A DNA stretch of 36,147 bases from Bacteroidales bacterium. Lineage in GTDB: Bacteria > Bacteroidota > Bacteroidia > Bacteroidales > UBA932. A program made the translations under genes and the position numbers. This document shows positions 15,849-24,906 of this stretch, one piece after another. Each line of letters starts with the position of its first letter. Positions within the stretch are counted from its first letter, which is position 1. Under the pieces are notes generated by a model, which was not told the DNA's origin, searched no databases, and saw nothing but the letters and a program-made list of their open reading frames with translations. Where the stretch lies: positions 1 to 36,147 of the forward strand of contig JAEEUZ010000006.1 of NCBI GenBank assembly GCA_016290725.1. Reading direction: 5' to 3'.

Positions 15849-17840
15849 ATGAAAAGATTTCTGTTTTTGAGTTTGGTTCTCATTCCTTGCCTCCTCACTG
15901 TTTCCTGTAAGGAGAAGGAAGATGACAACACTACAGGCGATCCCGCACAGCTGGGCGTCGTAGTTAAAGATGCTCTGGCGGTATATGAAGTACCTGAGCA
16001 CCAGAATGTGTCGCTCAGCCTTATGGTTACCGCTGATCCCACATCAGCCGAGGCATACACAATCACTCTCGGCGCCGATCCTGCCCTCGTGAACTCGTAC
16101 AATTCCAAGAACGGCACCGACTACAAGATGCTGCCCACAAGTGCTTACGCATTCTCTACGAATTCTGTCGTGCTGCCCCGCTACAGCGCCAAATCCTCGG
16201 CCTGCGAACTCAGGCTCAAGGGTGAAGACTGCGATCCCAATCTAGTCTATCTGCTCCCCGTTACCATTGACGCTGTCCAGGGCGGAACCAATTTCCAGGC
16301 ACCCGAAGAGAAGGCTGCATACATCGTGTTCAAGATGATTGCCTCCGAGTCTGAAGGTGACGGCTCGCAGGCTCATCCCTTCATAGTGAAAGATATCGAG
16401 TCTTTCCTCGCAATCAACAGCATGCTCCAGGACGATGCGACTACATATTTCAAGATGACAGCCGATCTTGATTTCAAGGATGTGGCTTTCACATACAGCG
16501 CAGTTGATGATCCGTTTACAGCGGCGGATGGAGAAACAATCAATCCCTGGATCCCCATCAACTATGCAACGGCTGATGACGCTGTGGACGCAGCCGAAAA
16601 GAGAAGGATTGTCTTCGACGGTAATAATCATAAAATCAGCAATTTCAAGGCCGGCGGCTCCATTTTCGGCATTCTGGTCGGTACTGTGCAGAACCTCACA
16701 ATCGAGAATGCTGATATCGACTGCATCTCCGGTAATCTGGGCGGTGTACTGGTCGGCATCGGCGGTGCCGGCAGCGAGGAGAACGGCATAACCGATGATG
16801 CGAATATCAAGAATGTCAGCATCAAGAATTCGAAAGTATTTAACGATTGGAAACGTACCGGTGGTCTGATGAGTTGGCTTAAATCCGGCGTGATTGAAAA
16901 TGTCGACGTGGATTGTGTGGTTGAAGGAGGAGACCAGCAGGTAGGAGGTATGTTTGGCCGTATTTCAAAAGCCACGCTTACGAATTGCAGCCAGTCCGGA
17001 GATGTGACCGGCGCAACAGCTTACTCGGGAGGTATTGTGGGTATTGCGAAAGACGTTACATTCACAGGATGCCACGCTAGCGGTAACGTCACTCACACGA
17101 CTTCCAGCTACACACGTGCCGGCGGCCTGATTGGCCAGATTGACGGAAGCGCAACAATCGAGAAGTGCTACGCTACCGGTAATGTCAAAGGTATCAACCA
17201 TATGGCCGGCGGTCTTATCGGTGTCATCGGTCTCGACGGCGCAATCATTACCATCAACGAGTGCTATGCCACCGGAAACGTCACACTGAAGACCGACTCG
17301 GGCAACGTCGCTCATGCCGGTGGCCTTTTGGGTACCATAAGCGCAGAGAACGCCAAGGTTACCATCACCAATTGCTATTGCACCGGCGCCATTGCCAACA
17401 GGCGCTACAGCGGAGGTTTCGTGGGCAGTATTTACAGCAAGGTTGCATCGCTCGATGTTTCCAATAGCTTTACCACATCAGACATCAGCGGTATCGTAGT
17501 AAAGGACAAAATCAGTGATGATCCCCTCGTATACCGCCACCGCTGCGGTCTGTTCATCGGCTTGGCCGATAGATGGGATGCTGGAACCGTTGTCAAATGC
17601 AAAGGCTTCGTAGCCTGGAGGAGCGGTGCCTGGTATGACGATGAGACTGATCCTACCCGCAAAACCAGCGAATTTGCATTCAGCTATGTCAATTATGATC
17701 ACCCGGATTGGGAAGTTCCCGTTGATGGCAACTACTGCGGCAATGAAGGAACGGTTTCCCAGCAGGCAAAAGCCCTTAACTGGGATGAATCCGTCTGGGA
17801 TCTCAGCGGTAATCTGCCCAAATTAAAGAATGTACACTAA
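15849..17840 (+). CDS. Lipoprotein: DUF1735-like (BT_3987-type) N-terminal domain plus GLUG repeats
   Basis: MKRFLFLSLVLIPCLLTVSCKEKED; KDALAVYEVPEHQNVSLSLMVTADPTSAEAYTITLGADPALVNSYNSKNGTDYKMLP; GGL(I/V)G repeats; tail LNWDESVWDLSGNLPKLK. Confidence 0.85.
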   Translation: MKRFLFLSLVLIPCLLTVSCKEKEDDNTTGDPAQLGVVVKDALAVYEVPEHQNVSLSLMVTADPTSAEAYTITLGADPALVNSYNSKNGTDYKMLPTSAYAFSTNSVVLPRYSAKSSACELRLKGEDCDPNLVYLLPVTIDAVQGGTNFQAPEEKAAYIVFKMIASESEGDGSQAHPFIVKDIESFLAINSMLQDDATTYFKMTADLDFKDVAFTYSAVDDPFTAADGETINPWIPINYATADDAVDAAEKRRIVFDGNNHKISNFKAGGSIFGILVGTVQNLTIENADIDCISGNLGGVLVGIGGAGSEENGITDDANIKNVSIKNSKVFNDWKRTGGLMSWLKSGVIENVDVDCVVEGGDQQVGGMFGRISKATLTNCSQSGDVTGATAYSGGIVGIAKDVTFTGCHASGNVTHTTSSYTRAGGLIGQIDGSATIEKCYATGNVKGINHMAGGLIGVIGLDGAIITINECYATGNVTLKTDSGNVAHAGGLLGTISAENAKVTITNCYCTGAIANRRYSGGFVGSIYSKVASLDVSNSFTTSDISGIVVKDKISDDPLVYRHRCGLFIGLADRWDAGTVVKCKGFVAWRSGAWYDDETDPTRKTSEFAFSYVNYDHPDWEVPVDGNYCGNEGTVSQQAKALNWDESVWDLSGNLPKLKNVH

Positions 17841-17841
17841 T

Positions 17842-19188
17842 ATGAGCAAGAAGTTTTTGCTCCTTCTGCTTCTTCCCGCAATTGCCCTTGCCGTCGAGAC
17901 CTGTAACGGCAAGGGGGAGGGCGGAGGTGAGGACAATACTCCCGAGCCGTATATTACCGGGATTACCACGGAATATGGCGGAAAGGTCGTAGCAGGACAA
18001 CCTGTGACTTTGAACGGACTCAACTTCAGCCCTGTCGTTTCGGAAAACAAGGTTTTATACGGTGTGGGTCTGGATGCCGTAGCTCTCCGTGTCAATGAGG
18101 CGGCTGAAGATTATGTGGTGTTCAACGCTCCCGATCTTGGTAAAAACCAGCTCAAAGTTAGGGTTGCCGTAAAAGGCAAAGAATCCAATTCGGTGGTTCT
18201 TGAATACACGACTCTGCCCGAGCCTCCCGGACCTGGCGGTGATGACGATGATAACTGGGATGGTACCCCTACCATAGACTTCACCACAATGGGCGGCACT
18301 AAGGTAACTATATGCCCCGGCGTGGAATGGATATCTTTCCATGGCAAGTGGGAGGGTCAGATCCGAAATATCAATATTGTCAAGACCACCCTCAACGAGC
18401 ATAACAAACTGGGGATGTACTTCAATTACGGAACCACTTATCCGGATGGATATGATCCCAAGTGCGGAGAAGGTGAAGACCCCCGTGACCTTGATAAGAA
18501 GTGCATTTACCTGGATGCCATCGCGGGCACCAACGGCCCCATGGCCTGCTGTCAGTTCGCCAGGGTGAACGGCGAGATCAAGCACGGTGCATCCACAGAA
18601 CATAGCCCTTGGGTACAGAATTGCGCCATGACGATTGACGGAGATGTTGTGGATATAGTGAAGGTGGCCAGCGATGTGGCCGCATCAAGACTCACCAACG
18701 ATCCCGGTGGCAACAGAAACTACCCCTACAATACCCTCACGGTTGGTTGTGCCGGTCCGCTTCTCGTTTGGGGCGGCAAAGTCCAGGGGTATCAGGACGG
18801 ATGGCTGGATGCCGATGAGGACAAATGGCTCACCTCAACGCATCCCCGCACCGCCTTCGGCCTTTCCAAGGATTGCAAGACCGTAATCCAGGTGGCTGTT
18901 GACGGCCGCTGGGACAGCAGCAGCCTGGGCACTGAAAAGAGAGCTATCGGCATGTCCTGTGAACTCCTTGGCAAACTTATGAGGGGCCTTGGTTGCTACA
19001 AGGCCATGAACTTCGACGGCGGCGGCGGCACAGCCATGTGGGTTTACGGCCATGGCAACGCCCGTAACATCGTGAACCGCGTTTCCGAGAACAGGCAGGA
19101 CGCTAATGGCAAATGGGTATGGGACTGGAACGGCACAAGGCTCCGTCCCACCGGCAATGCAGTTTACATTAAGAGTGACCTGAAATAA
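17842..19188 (+). CDS. IPT/TIG domain plus phosphodiester glycosidase (NAGPA-like) protein
   Basis: Start set to the ATG at 17842 (MSKKFLLLLLLPAIALAVETCNG). IPT/TIG-like segment ITGITTEYGGKVVAGQPVTLNGLNFSP. NAGPA-type VAVDGRWDSSSLG..MNFDGGGGTAMWVYG. Confidence 0.8.
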   Translation: MSKKFLLLLLLPAIALAVETCNGKGEGGGEDNTPEPYITGITTEYGGKVVAGQPVTLNGLNFSPVVSENKVLYGVGLDAVALRVNEAAEDYVVFNAPDLGKNQLKVRVAVKGKESNSVVLEYTTLPEPPGPGGDDDDNWDGTPTIDFTTMGGTKVTICPGVEWISFHGKWEGQIRNINIVKTTLNEHNKLGMYFNYGTTYPDGYDPKCGEGEDPRDLDKKCIYLDAIAGTNGPMACCQFARVNGEIKHGASTEHSPWVQNCAMTIDGDVVDIVKVASDVAASRLTNDPGGNRNYPYNTLTVGCAGPLLVWGGKVQGYQDGWLDADEDKWLTSTHPRTAFGLSKDCKTVIQVAVDGRWDSSSLGTEKRAIGMSCELLGKLMRGLGCYKAMNFDGGGGTAMWVYGHGNARNIVNRVSENRQDANGKWVWDWNGTRLRPTGNAVYIKSDLK

Positions 19189-21281
19189 TGCGTAAAAGCG
19201 TAGCTATCTTATTATTTATCTTATTCTCTTTGGGACTCTGCCTGGCGCAGAGCCCCAAAGAGGTTATTTCGCAGGACCCCCTGAAGGCGGCGGGCACATT
19301 CTACGTGTACGACGGCAGTGCCCTCCCGGAACTTACCCCAGCCCCGGAGGGCTATGAGCCATTCTACATAAGCCATTTCGCAAGGCACGGGGCGCGCTAC
19401 TGCACCAGCGAGTACGAATACCTCTACGGCTGGATGTCCAAGGCTGCGGAAAAGGAGCTTCTCACGGAGGAGGGCAAAGCCTTTTTCGCCCGCTACGAGC
19501 CCTTCTACCAGAAGGTTAGGTACAGCAAGGGGAATCTAACGGATCTGGGTAAATCCCAGCACCGCGCCATCGCCCAGCACATGTTCCAGCGCTTCCCCGC
19601 CGTGTTCGAGGGTCCCACGCATGTGGAATCGGTGTCCACCGAATCGGCCCGCGTAATCATGAGCATGTGGTCGTTCCTCAGCGAAATCGAGTCGCTGGAC
19701 AAGGACATGGATGTGCATGCGGATGCATCGGCCCGCTTCGCCCCCTGGCTGCAGCCGAGTCTCTCCTCCAACCCGTACCTTCTGAAGGGCAGTTGGGACT
19801 GCGGAAAGGCCGCCGAAGATGCCGCAAGGGCGTATTTCAGCGAGACGGTTCCCTGCAAAGACATCGTCTTGCGCTTCTTCACGAAGGCGGATGTCCCCGA
19901 AAAAACGCTCCGAACCACTCCGGAACGCTTCGTCACCATTCTCTATGAGGTTTGCACCAGCACACGCTGCCTGGATGCGGACCAGGGATGCTTCGACGAT
20001 GTATTCTCTGCCGATGAAGCCTTCTCCATCTGGAAGGCCTTATCGGCCCGCTACTTCCACGAACTGGCGAATTTCACCCTTTCAGAAAGCCTGGTGCAGG
20101 ATTATTCAGGTTTTACCGTGGAGCAGATAATTGCATCGGCCGATGAAGACATCGCCTCCGGAAGCACTCAGCTTCGCCTCCGTTTCGGGCACGATTCAGG
20201 GATATCGGCACTGGAGGTTTTCCTGGACGTGAACGGCTTCGGCCGGCCCACCGCATCGCTCGAAGAGAGCCTGGAAATCTTCCCCAACTACAACATTCCC
20301 ATGGGCGCATCGCTGCAGCTCGTATTCTACAGGAATGCCAGCGGGAACATCCTTGTGAAGGCTCTCGTGAACGAGGAGGAGGCGACACTCCCCTTCCAGC
20401 CGGTTCAGGGCCCATATTACAGTTGGGCGGATTTCAAGGCGCACTACCTGCCGCTCATCAGCGCCGCCAAGAGCAATATTGAAAAGGCTGAGCCTCTGTA
20501 TGTTCTTAAGAACACCAACTGGGGCTGGAAATCCGTTGCCGGCTCCAGTGTTGAATCCGCCGCTGCGTCGGTTAAGGTCTTCGGCAGCACCCAGAGCATC
20601 TCGCTCGTACGCTTCCCCATCAGGGAACACACCGTATCGGTTGTAGAATCCGACGGCCCCGACGCCATGATAACCAGCCGGTTCGGGCAGGAGAGCGGTG
20701 CCCTTGCCGCAATCAACGGCAGCTACTTCGACAAGGAGGTTATGCCGGTTACATTCGTAAAGGACGAGGGGCGCGTGCTGTCCACCTCAACGGGCGACGG
20801 ATTCACCCGCAGTAACGGCATGTTCAGGATCAAGGACCGCAAGGGCAGGAGGGTGGATATCCTCAGCATCGACTCGGTGAGCATCGCAAAATCGGCCCGC
20901 AGATGGCGCGAAGCCATCGTCTCCGGCCCGGTGCTTCTGGAAAACGGCAAGACGGTTGAGTATCCGGACGACGGCTCTCGTTCATACCGCAAGTTCTACA
21001 ACTACCGCCATCCCCGCACCCTTATGGGCTATACTTCCGACGGATGGATCTACTTCATCGTTGTGGACGGCCGATTCCCCGGGCAGGGCGAAGGAATGAC
21101 GATTTTCGAGCTCCAGACCCTCTGCCAGGCACTTGGCCTGTGGGAGGCCATCAACCTTGACGGCGGCGGCTCCTCCACCATCTGGACCAGCGACAGCGGC
21201 GTTCTGAACCACCCCTACGACAACAAACTCTTCGACCACGAGGGCGAACGCACGGTCCCGAATGCCCTCATCGTCCGTTAG
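19188..21281 (+). CDS. Bimodular enzyme: N-terminal histidine-type phosphatase, C-terminal phosphodiester glycosidase (NAGPA)
   Basis: N-terminal half SHFARHGARY and RFGHDSG (histidine acid phosphatase). C-terminal half AAINGSYFDK..VVDGRFPGQGEGMTIFELQTLCQALGLWEAINLDGGGSSTIW. Confidence 0.85.
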   Translation: MRKSVAILLFILFSLGLCLAQSPKEVISQDPLKAAGTFYVYDGSALPELTPAPEGYEPFYISHFARHGARYCTSEYEYLYGWMSKAAEKELLTEEGKAFFARYEPFYQKVRYSKGNLTDLGKSQHRAIAQHMFQRFPAVFEGPTHVESVSTESARVIMSMWSFLSEIESLDKDMDVHADASARFAPWLQPSLSSNPYLLKGSWDCGKAAEDAARAYFSETVPCKDIVLRFFTKADVPEKTLRTTPERFVTILYEVCTSTRCLDADQGCFDDVFSADEAFSIWKALSARYFHELANFTLSESLVQDYSGFTVEQIIASADEDIASGSTQLRLRFGHDSGISALEVFLDVNGFGRPTASLEESLEIFPNYNIPMGASLQLVFYRNASGNILVKALVNEEEATLPFQPVQGPYYSWADFKAHYLPLISAAKSNIEKAEPLYVLKNTNWGWKSVAGSSVESAAASVKVFGSTQSISLVRFPIREHTVSVVESDGPDAMITSRFGQESGALAAINGSYFDKEVMPVTFVKDEGRVLSTSTGDGFTRSNGMFRIKDRKGRRVDILSIDSVSIAKSARRWREAIVSGPVLLENGKTVEYPDDGSRSYRKFYNYRHPRTLMGYTSDGWIYFIVVDGRFPGQGEGMTIFELQTLCQALGLWEAINLDGGGSSTIWTSDSGVLNHPYDNKLFDHEGERTVPNALIVR

Positions 21282-21322
21282 CGCTGGCGCCTAAGTGCCT
21301 GATACACAGCGATATGCTTATC

Positions 21323-21350
21323 AAGGGGTGCAAAAAAATTTGCACCCCTT
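21323..21350. other. Perfect 12-bp stem-loop between the two bimodular enzyme genes
   Basis: AAGGGGTGCAAA-AAAA-TTTGCACCCCTT; no T-tract follows, so the terminator role is uncertain. Confidence 0.7.
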
Positions 21351-21448
21351 AACATGTAAACACATGAGTATCAAAGGTTTGGCCGCCAGAAAACACCTAT
21401 TTCGCAATTCGGTTTTTTTCATTATTTTTGTACGTTAAACAAATAACG

Positions 21449-23617
21449 ATGAAAAGATTCATTCTCGCTATCGCTGCGCTGATTCTTTGCGCCGCAGTGT
21501 GGGCACAGCCCCAGGAGGGCGGTCCCTGGACGAAAACCCGGATTGTGGACGGTATCACATACTACGAGTTCCGGGGCCTGGACGACATCTCAGGGGCGCC
21601 CCAGGAGATATTCGTCATCGACTGGGATATGTCCAACCCGTCGTATGCCCTGCGCTACACATGGACTGCTGACATGACCGTCACATCGTCGGTCTTCCGC
21701 AGGGAAAACGCCGTGGTGGCGCTGAATGCCGCATACGAGCCGGAATCGGTGGCCGTGAAGGTGGGCGGGCACATGTACTCCTGCATGCCCAAGGATACGG
21801 TTATGACTACGCCCGTTCCCAACTGGAAGAGCGAAGGTGCCGTATTCGCGGACGCCACGGGGCAAAACGTGGGAATCGCTTTTGCCGGCAAGGGAATGAG
21901 CATACAGGAGCAGAGAGAATTCTACGCCTCCGCCCCCTGGGACAACCTGTTCACAAGCGCCCCTATGCTCATTGATGATTTCAATCCGGTGGGAGCTTTC
22001 TATGTAGACAGCACTCTCACCGCAGAGCAGTTCAAGGAATATAACTACGAGGATCCCGTGCGCCATCAGGGCGTGAGGCATCCCCGCACCGCAGTTGCCA
22101 TTACGGCCGACAACCACTTCCTCATGTTCGCGGTGGACGGCCGCAAGAAGGGTATCAGCGAGGGAATGTCGGCACGGGAACTCACCCGCTTCATCGAACG
22201 CTATTTCCATCCCCGGTATGCACTGAACATGGACGGCGGCGGCTCCACAACAATGTGCGTCCGCGGCCAGGGAGACCCTCAGACCCACGTTGTAAACTAT
22301 CCCACCGGCAACAAAAAGCACGACCATGCAGGCGAACGCAGGCTGTTCTCACACTTCTGCATAGTGGAGGTGCCGCAGAATCCGCGCACTGATGTCCGCG
22401 AGGAAGTCCTCTCCGACTGGAACAAATGCTCCGGTCTTGACTGCGTGTACGACATGAGCCCCAAGCCCGCAACGGCTGCCCCCAAGGGTTACGAAGCCAC
22501 CTACGTGAGTCATTACGGCCGCCACGGTTCCCGTTACGCATATACTGCAAAGGCATACACCATCCTTCTGGGCATGCTCCGCGAAGCTGAGGAAGCAGAA
22601 AACCTCACACCATACGGAGTTGAACTGCTTAGCCGCCTCTCTGAATTCTGGGCCAACAATGAATACCGTATGGGCGACCTTACCCCCCTGGGCTGGCAGC
22701 AGCATCAGTACATCGCCAAAACCATGGTGGAATCCTTCCCCAAGGCTTTCGGCAAGGGCAGCGTGGTGGATGCGGCCTCATCGCCATCGACCAGGTCGAT
22801 AGTGAGTATGGCGTCGTTCGTATCGGCAATTTCCAGGAATGCTCCCAAGGCCGATGTCTACGCGCACCAGGGTATGCTGGACGTTCAGGCTACCAGGCCC
22901 AACCAGGGCGGTCACAATCCTTTCCGCTATAAGGGCCCGGAATCCGTATTCCCTTACGCGGAAAGCTCGGAGGAATTCTTCCTGCGCCGTTTCCCCAGCT
23001 ATAGCGACGTTCTGGAGCGCATGTTCAAGGACCCCGTGAAAGCCGTGGGAAGCCGCAAGATCTATGACGAAGTTTTCTTCAACCTGTACATGCTGGTGGG
23101 CGGAATGAACAGCATTCCGGAAGAGGTCCGCTTCGACGTGAGCGGGCTTGTAACACCTGAGGAGTACGCCCTCCTTTGGGAATGCGACAACTACGAACGC
23201 CTTCGTGAGTACCTGAAGTACAGGACGTCCTGCTCGTCCATCGTCCAGGATGTTATCGACAAGGCCGATGCACGCCTGGAGAGCGGCAGCCGCGGAGCGG
23301 ATCTCCGCTTCGGCCACGACCACGTGGTGATGGCCCTACTGATGATAATGGATATTGACGATTTCGCCAAATACCCCGCCAATCCGGACGACCTCGTGCA
23401 GGTGTTCCAGACCTTCCGCTCATGCATGGCCACGAACCTGCAGTTCGTTTTCTACACACCCAAAAAGTGCAAAAGCGGCGAGGAACCCCTTGTGAAACTC
23501 CTTCTCAACGGCGAAGAAGTCCGCTTCGGCTCCCTTAAGCCCTACGACGGCCCCTACTACCGCTGGAGCGAGCTGAAGGACTACCTGCTTTCGCGCATCG
23601 CCCTTTTCGTGGATTAG
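21449..23617 (+). CDS. Bimodular enzyme with reversed order: N-terminal phosphodiester glycosidase (NAGPA), C-terminal histidine-type phosphatase
   Basis: N-terminal VVALNAAYEPESVAVK..FAVDGRKKGISEGMSARELTRFIERYFHPRYALNMDGGGSTTM. C-terminal SHYGRHGSRYAY and RFGHDHV. Start at the ATG at 21449; the track TTG at 21428 lies in the promoter-like TATTTTTG. Confidence 0.85.
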   Translation: MKRFILAIAALILCAAVWAQPQEGGPWTKTRIVDGITYYEFRGLDDISGAPQEIFVIDWDMSNPSYALRYTWTADMTVTSSVFRRENAVVALNAAYEPESVAVKVGGHMYSCMPKDTVMTTPVPNWKSEGAVFADATGQNVGIAFAGKGMSIQEQREFYASAPWDNLFTSAPMLIDDFNPVGAFYVDSTLTAEQFKEYNYEDPVRHQGVRHPRTAVAITADNHFLMFAVDGRKKGISEGMSARELTRFIERYFHPRYALNMDGGGSTTMCVRGQGDPQTHVVNYPTGNKKHDHAGERRLFSHFCIVEVPQNPRTDVREEVLSDWNKCSGLDCVYDMSPKPATAAPKGYEATYVSHYGRHGSRYAYTAKAYTILLGMLREAEEAENLTPYGVELLSRLSEFWANNEYRMGDLTPLGWQQHQYIAKTMVESFPKAFGKGSVVDAASSPSTRSIVSMASFVSAISRNAPKADVYAHQGMLDVQATRPNQGGHNPFRYKGPESVFPYAESSEEFFLRRFPSYSDVLERMFKDPVKAVGSRKIYDEVFFNLYMLVGGMNSIPEEVRFDVSGLVTPEEYALLWECDNYERLREYLKYRTSCSSIVQDVIDKADARLESGSRGADLRFGHDHVVMALLMIMDIDDFAKYPANPDDLVQVFQTFRSCMATNLQFVFYTPKKCKSGEEPLVKLLLNGEEVRFGSLKPYDGPYYRWSELKDYLLSRIALFVD

Positions 23618-24906
23618 CGGAGCCGCAGGAAGCTGTAGCCGAAGCGCTTGCAGGCGGCCTTCTCAAGCTCTTCCCGGTCGTCCGGATGGGCGATGGAGAT
23701 GAGGAGCCGCGCACGTTCCGCCAGACTCTTGCCGCGCAAATACACAATCCCATGCTCCGTGGCAACGTACTGCGTTTGGAAGCGCGTGGTAACCACGCCG
23801 GCACCGGGCGTTAGCGTTGGCACTATCTTGGCCTTGCCTTTGGCCGTGCGCGAAGGCAGCGCGATGAACGTCCTGCCGCCCTCCGACAGCGAGCACCCGT
23901 ACATGAAGTCGTGCTGGCCGCCCACGCTGGAGAAGATCATCTCGCCGATGGAATCGGCACATATCTGCCCCGTCAGATCCACCTCTATGGCTGAATTGAT
24001 GGCACAGGCGCGCGGATTCTGCGCAATCAGGAACGGATCGTTGGTGTATGCCACGTCGAAGAATTCCATAGTGTGGTTATGGTCGATGTATTCGTACATC
24101 TCCTTCGAGCCGATGGCAAGGGCTGCGACGCTCACGCCAGGCTTCACCTTCTTAAGGGAATTGTCGATAACCCCCTCCTTCATCAGCCGTATCACGCCAT
24201 CGGTCATGGCCTCCGTGTGAAGGCCCAGGTGCTGATGGTGCTTAATGCCGTTCAAAACCGCATTGGGAATACCTCCGACGCCGATTTGCAGGCAGGCGCC
24301 GTCCGGAATCTGGGATGCCACATTTGCGCCGATGGCAGCCTCGATGGGCGTGGGCTCGCCAAATGTCATCGCAAACGGAGCCACGTCGCACAGTACGGCC
24401 GCCGAAATCTTGCTCTCGTGAATGAGGCAATCGCCATACAAATAAGGTATATTGGGGCTCACCTCCGCAATCACAACCCGCGCTACTTCAGCAGCGGCGA
24501 CGGCAATATCGGCCGATATTCCAAAGCTGCAATAGCCATTCTCGTCCGGCATCGAGCATACGATGAACGCAACGTCCACCGGGAACTCCCCCCGGCGGAA
24601 CATGCCCGGTACTTCACCCAGGAAGGCCGGCGTCATGGAGCCATACCCGGCCGCAACGTGGGCGCGCTGGTCGGCGGAAATGAATATACTGTTCACAAGG
24701 AAGGAATCCTTGTACTCCGGCTTGCAGAAAGGGGCCGGATCCTTGTGCACATTAAAGCCGGAAGTGATGGTTACGTTACGAAGTTCCGCATGCCTGCGGG
24801 CCAGCGCCTCCTGCAAAAGCACAGGCACCGAAGCTCCGCCCTGGCAGGCGATGGTATCCCCGCTGCGAACCAGTTTTACGGCCTCGTCGGCAGAAACAAA
24901 CTTCAT
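23614..24906 (-). CDS. Acetyl-CoA hydrolase/transferase family (4-hydroxybutyrate CoA-transferase-like) acyl-CoA:acetate CoA-transferase
   Basis: ADEAVKLVRSGDTIACQGG, GVGGIPNAVL, SSVGGQHDFMYG, TRFQTQYVATEHGIVYLRGKSLAERA. Confidence 0.9.
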   Translation of the reverse strand: MKFVSADEAVKLVRSGDTIACQGGASVPVLLQEALARRHAELRNVTITSGFNVHKDPAPFCKPEYKDSFLVNSIFISADQRAHVAAGYGSMTPAFLGEVPGMFRRGEFPVDVAFIVCSMPDENGYCSFGISADIAVAAAEVARVVIAEVSPNIPYLYGDCLIHESKISAAVLCDVAPFAMTFGEPTPIEAAIGANVASQIPDGACLQIGVGGIPNAVLNGIKHHQHLGLHTEAMTDGVIRLMKEGVIDNSLKKVKPGVSVAALAIGSKEMYEYIDHNHTMEFFDVAYTNDPFLIAQNPRACAINSAIEVDLTGQICADSIGEMIFSSVGGQHDFMYGCSLSEGGRTFIALPSRTAKGKAKIVPTLTPGAGVVTTRFQTQYVATEHGIVYLRGKSLAERARLLISIAHPDDREELEKAACKRFGYSFLRLR

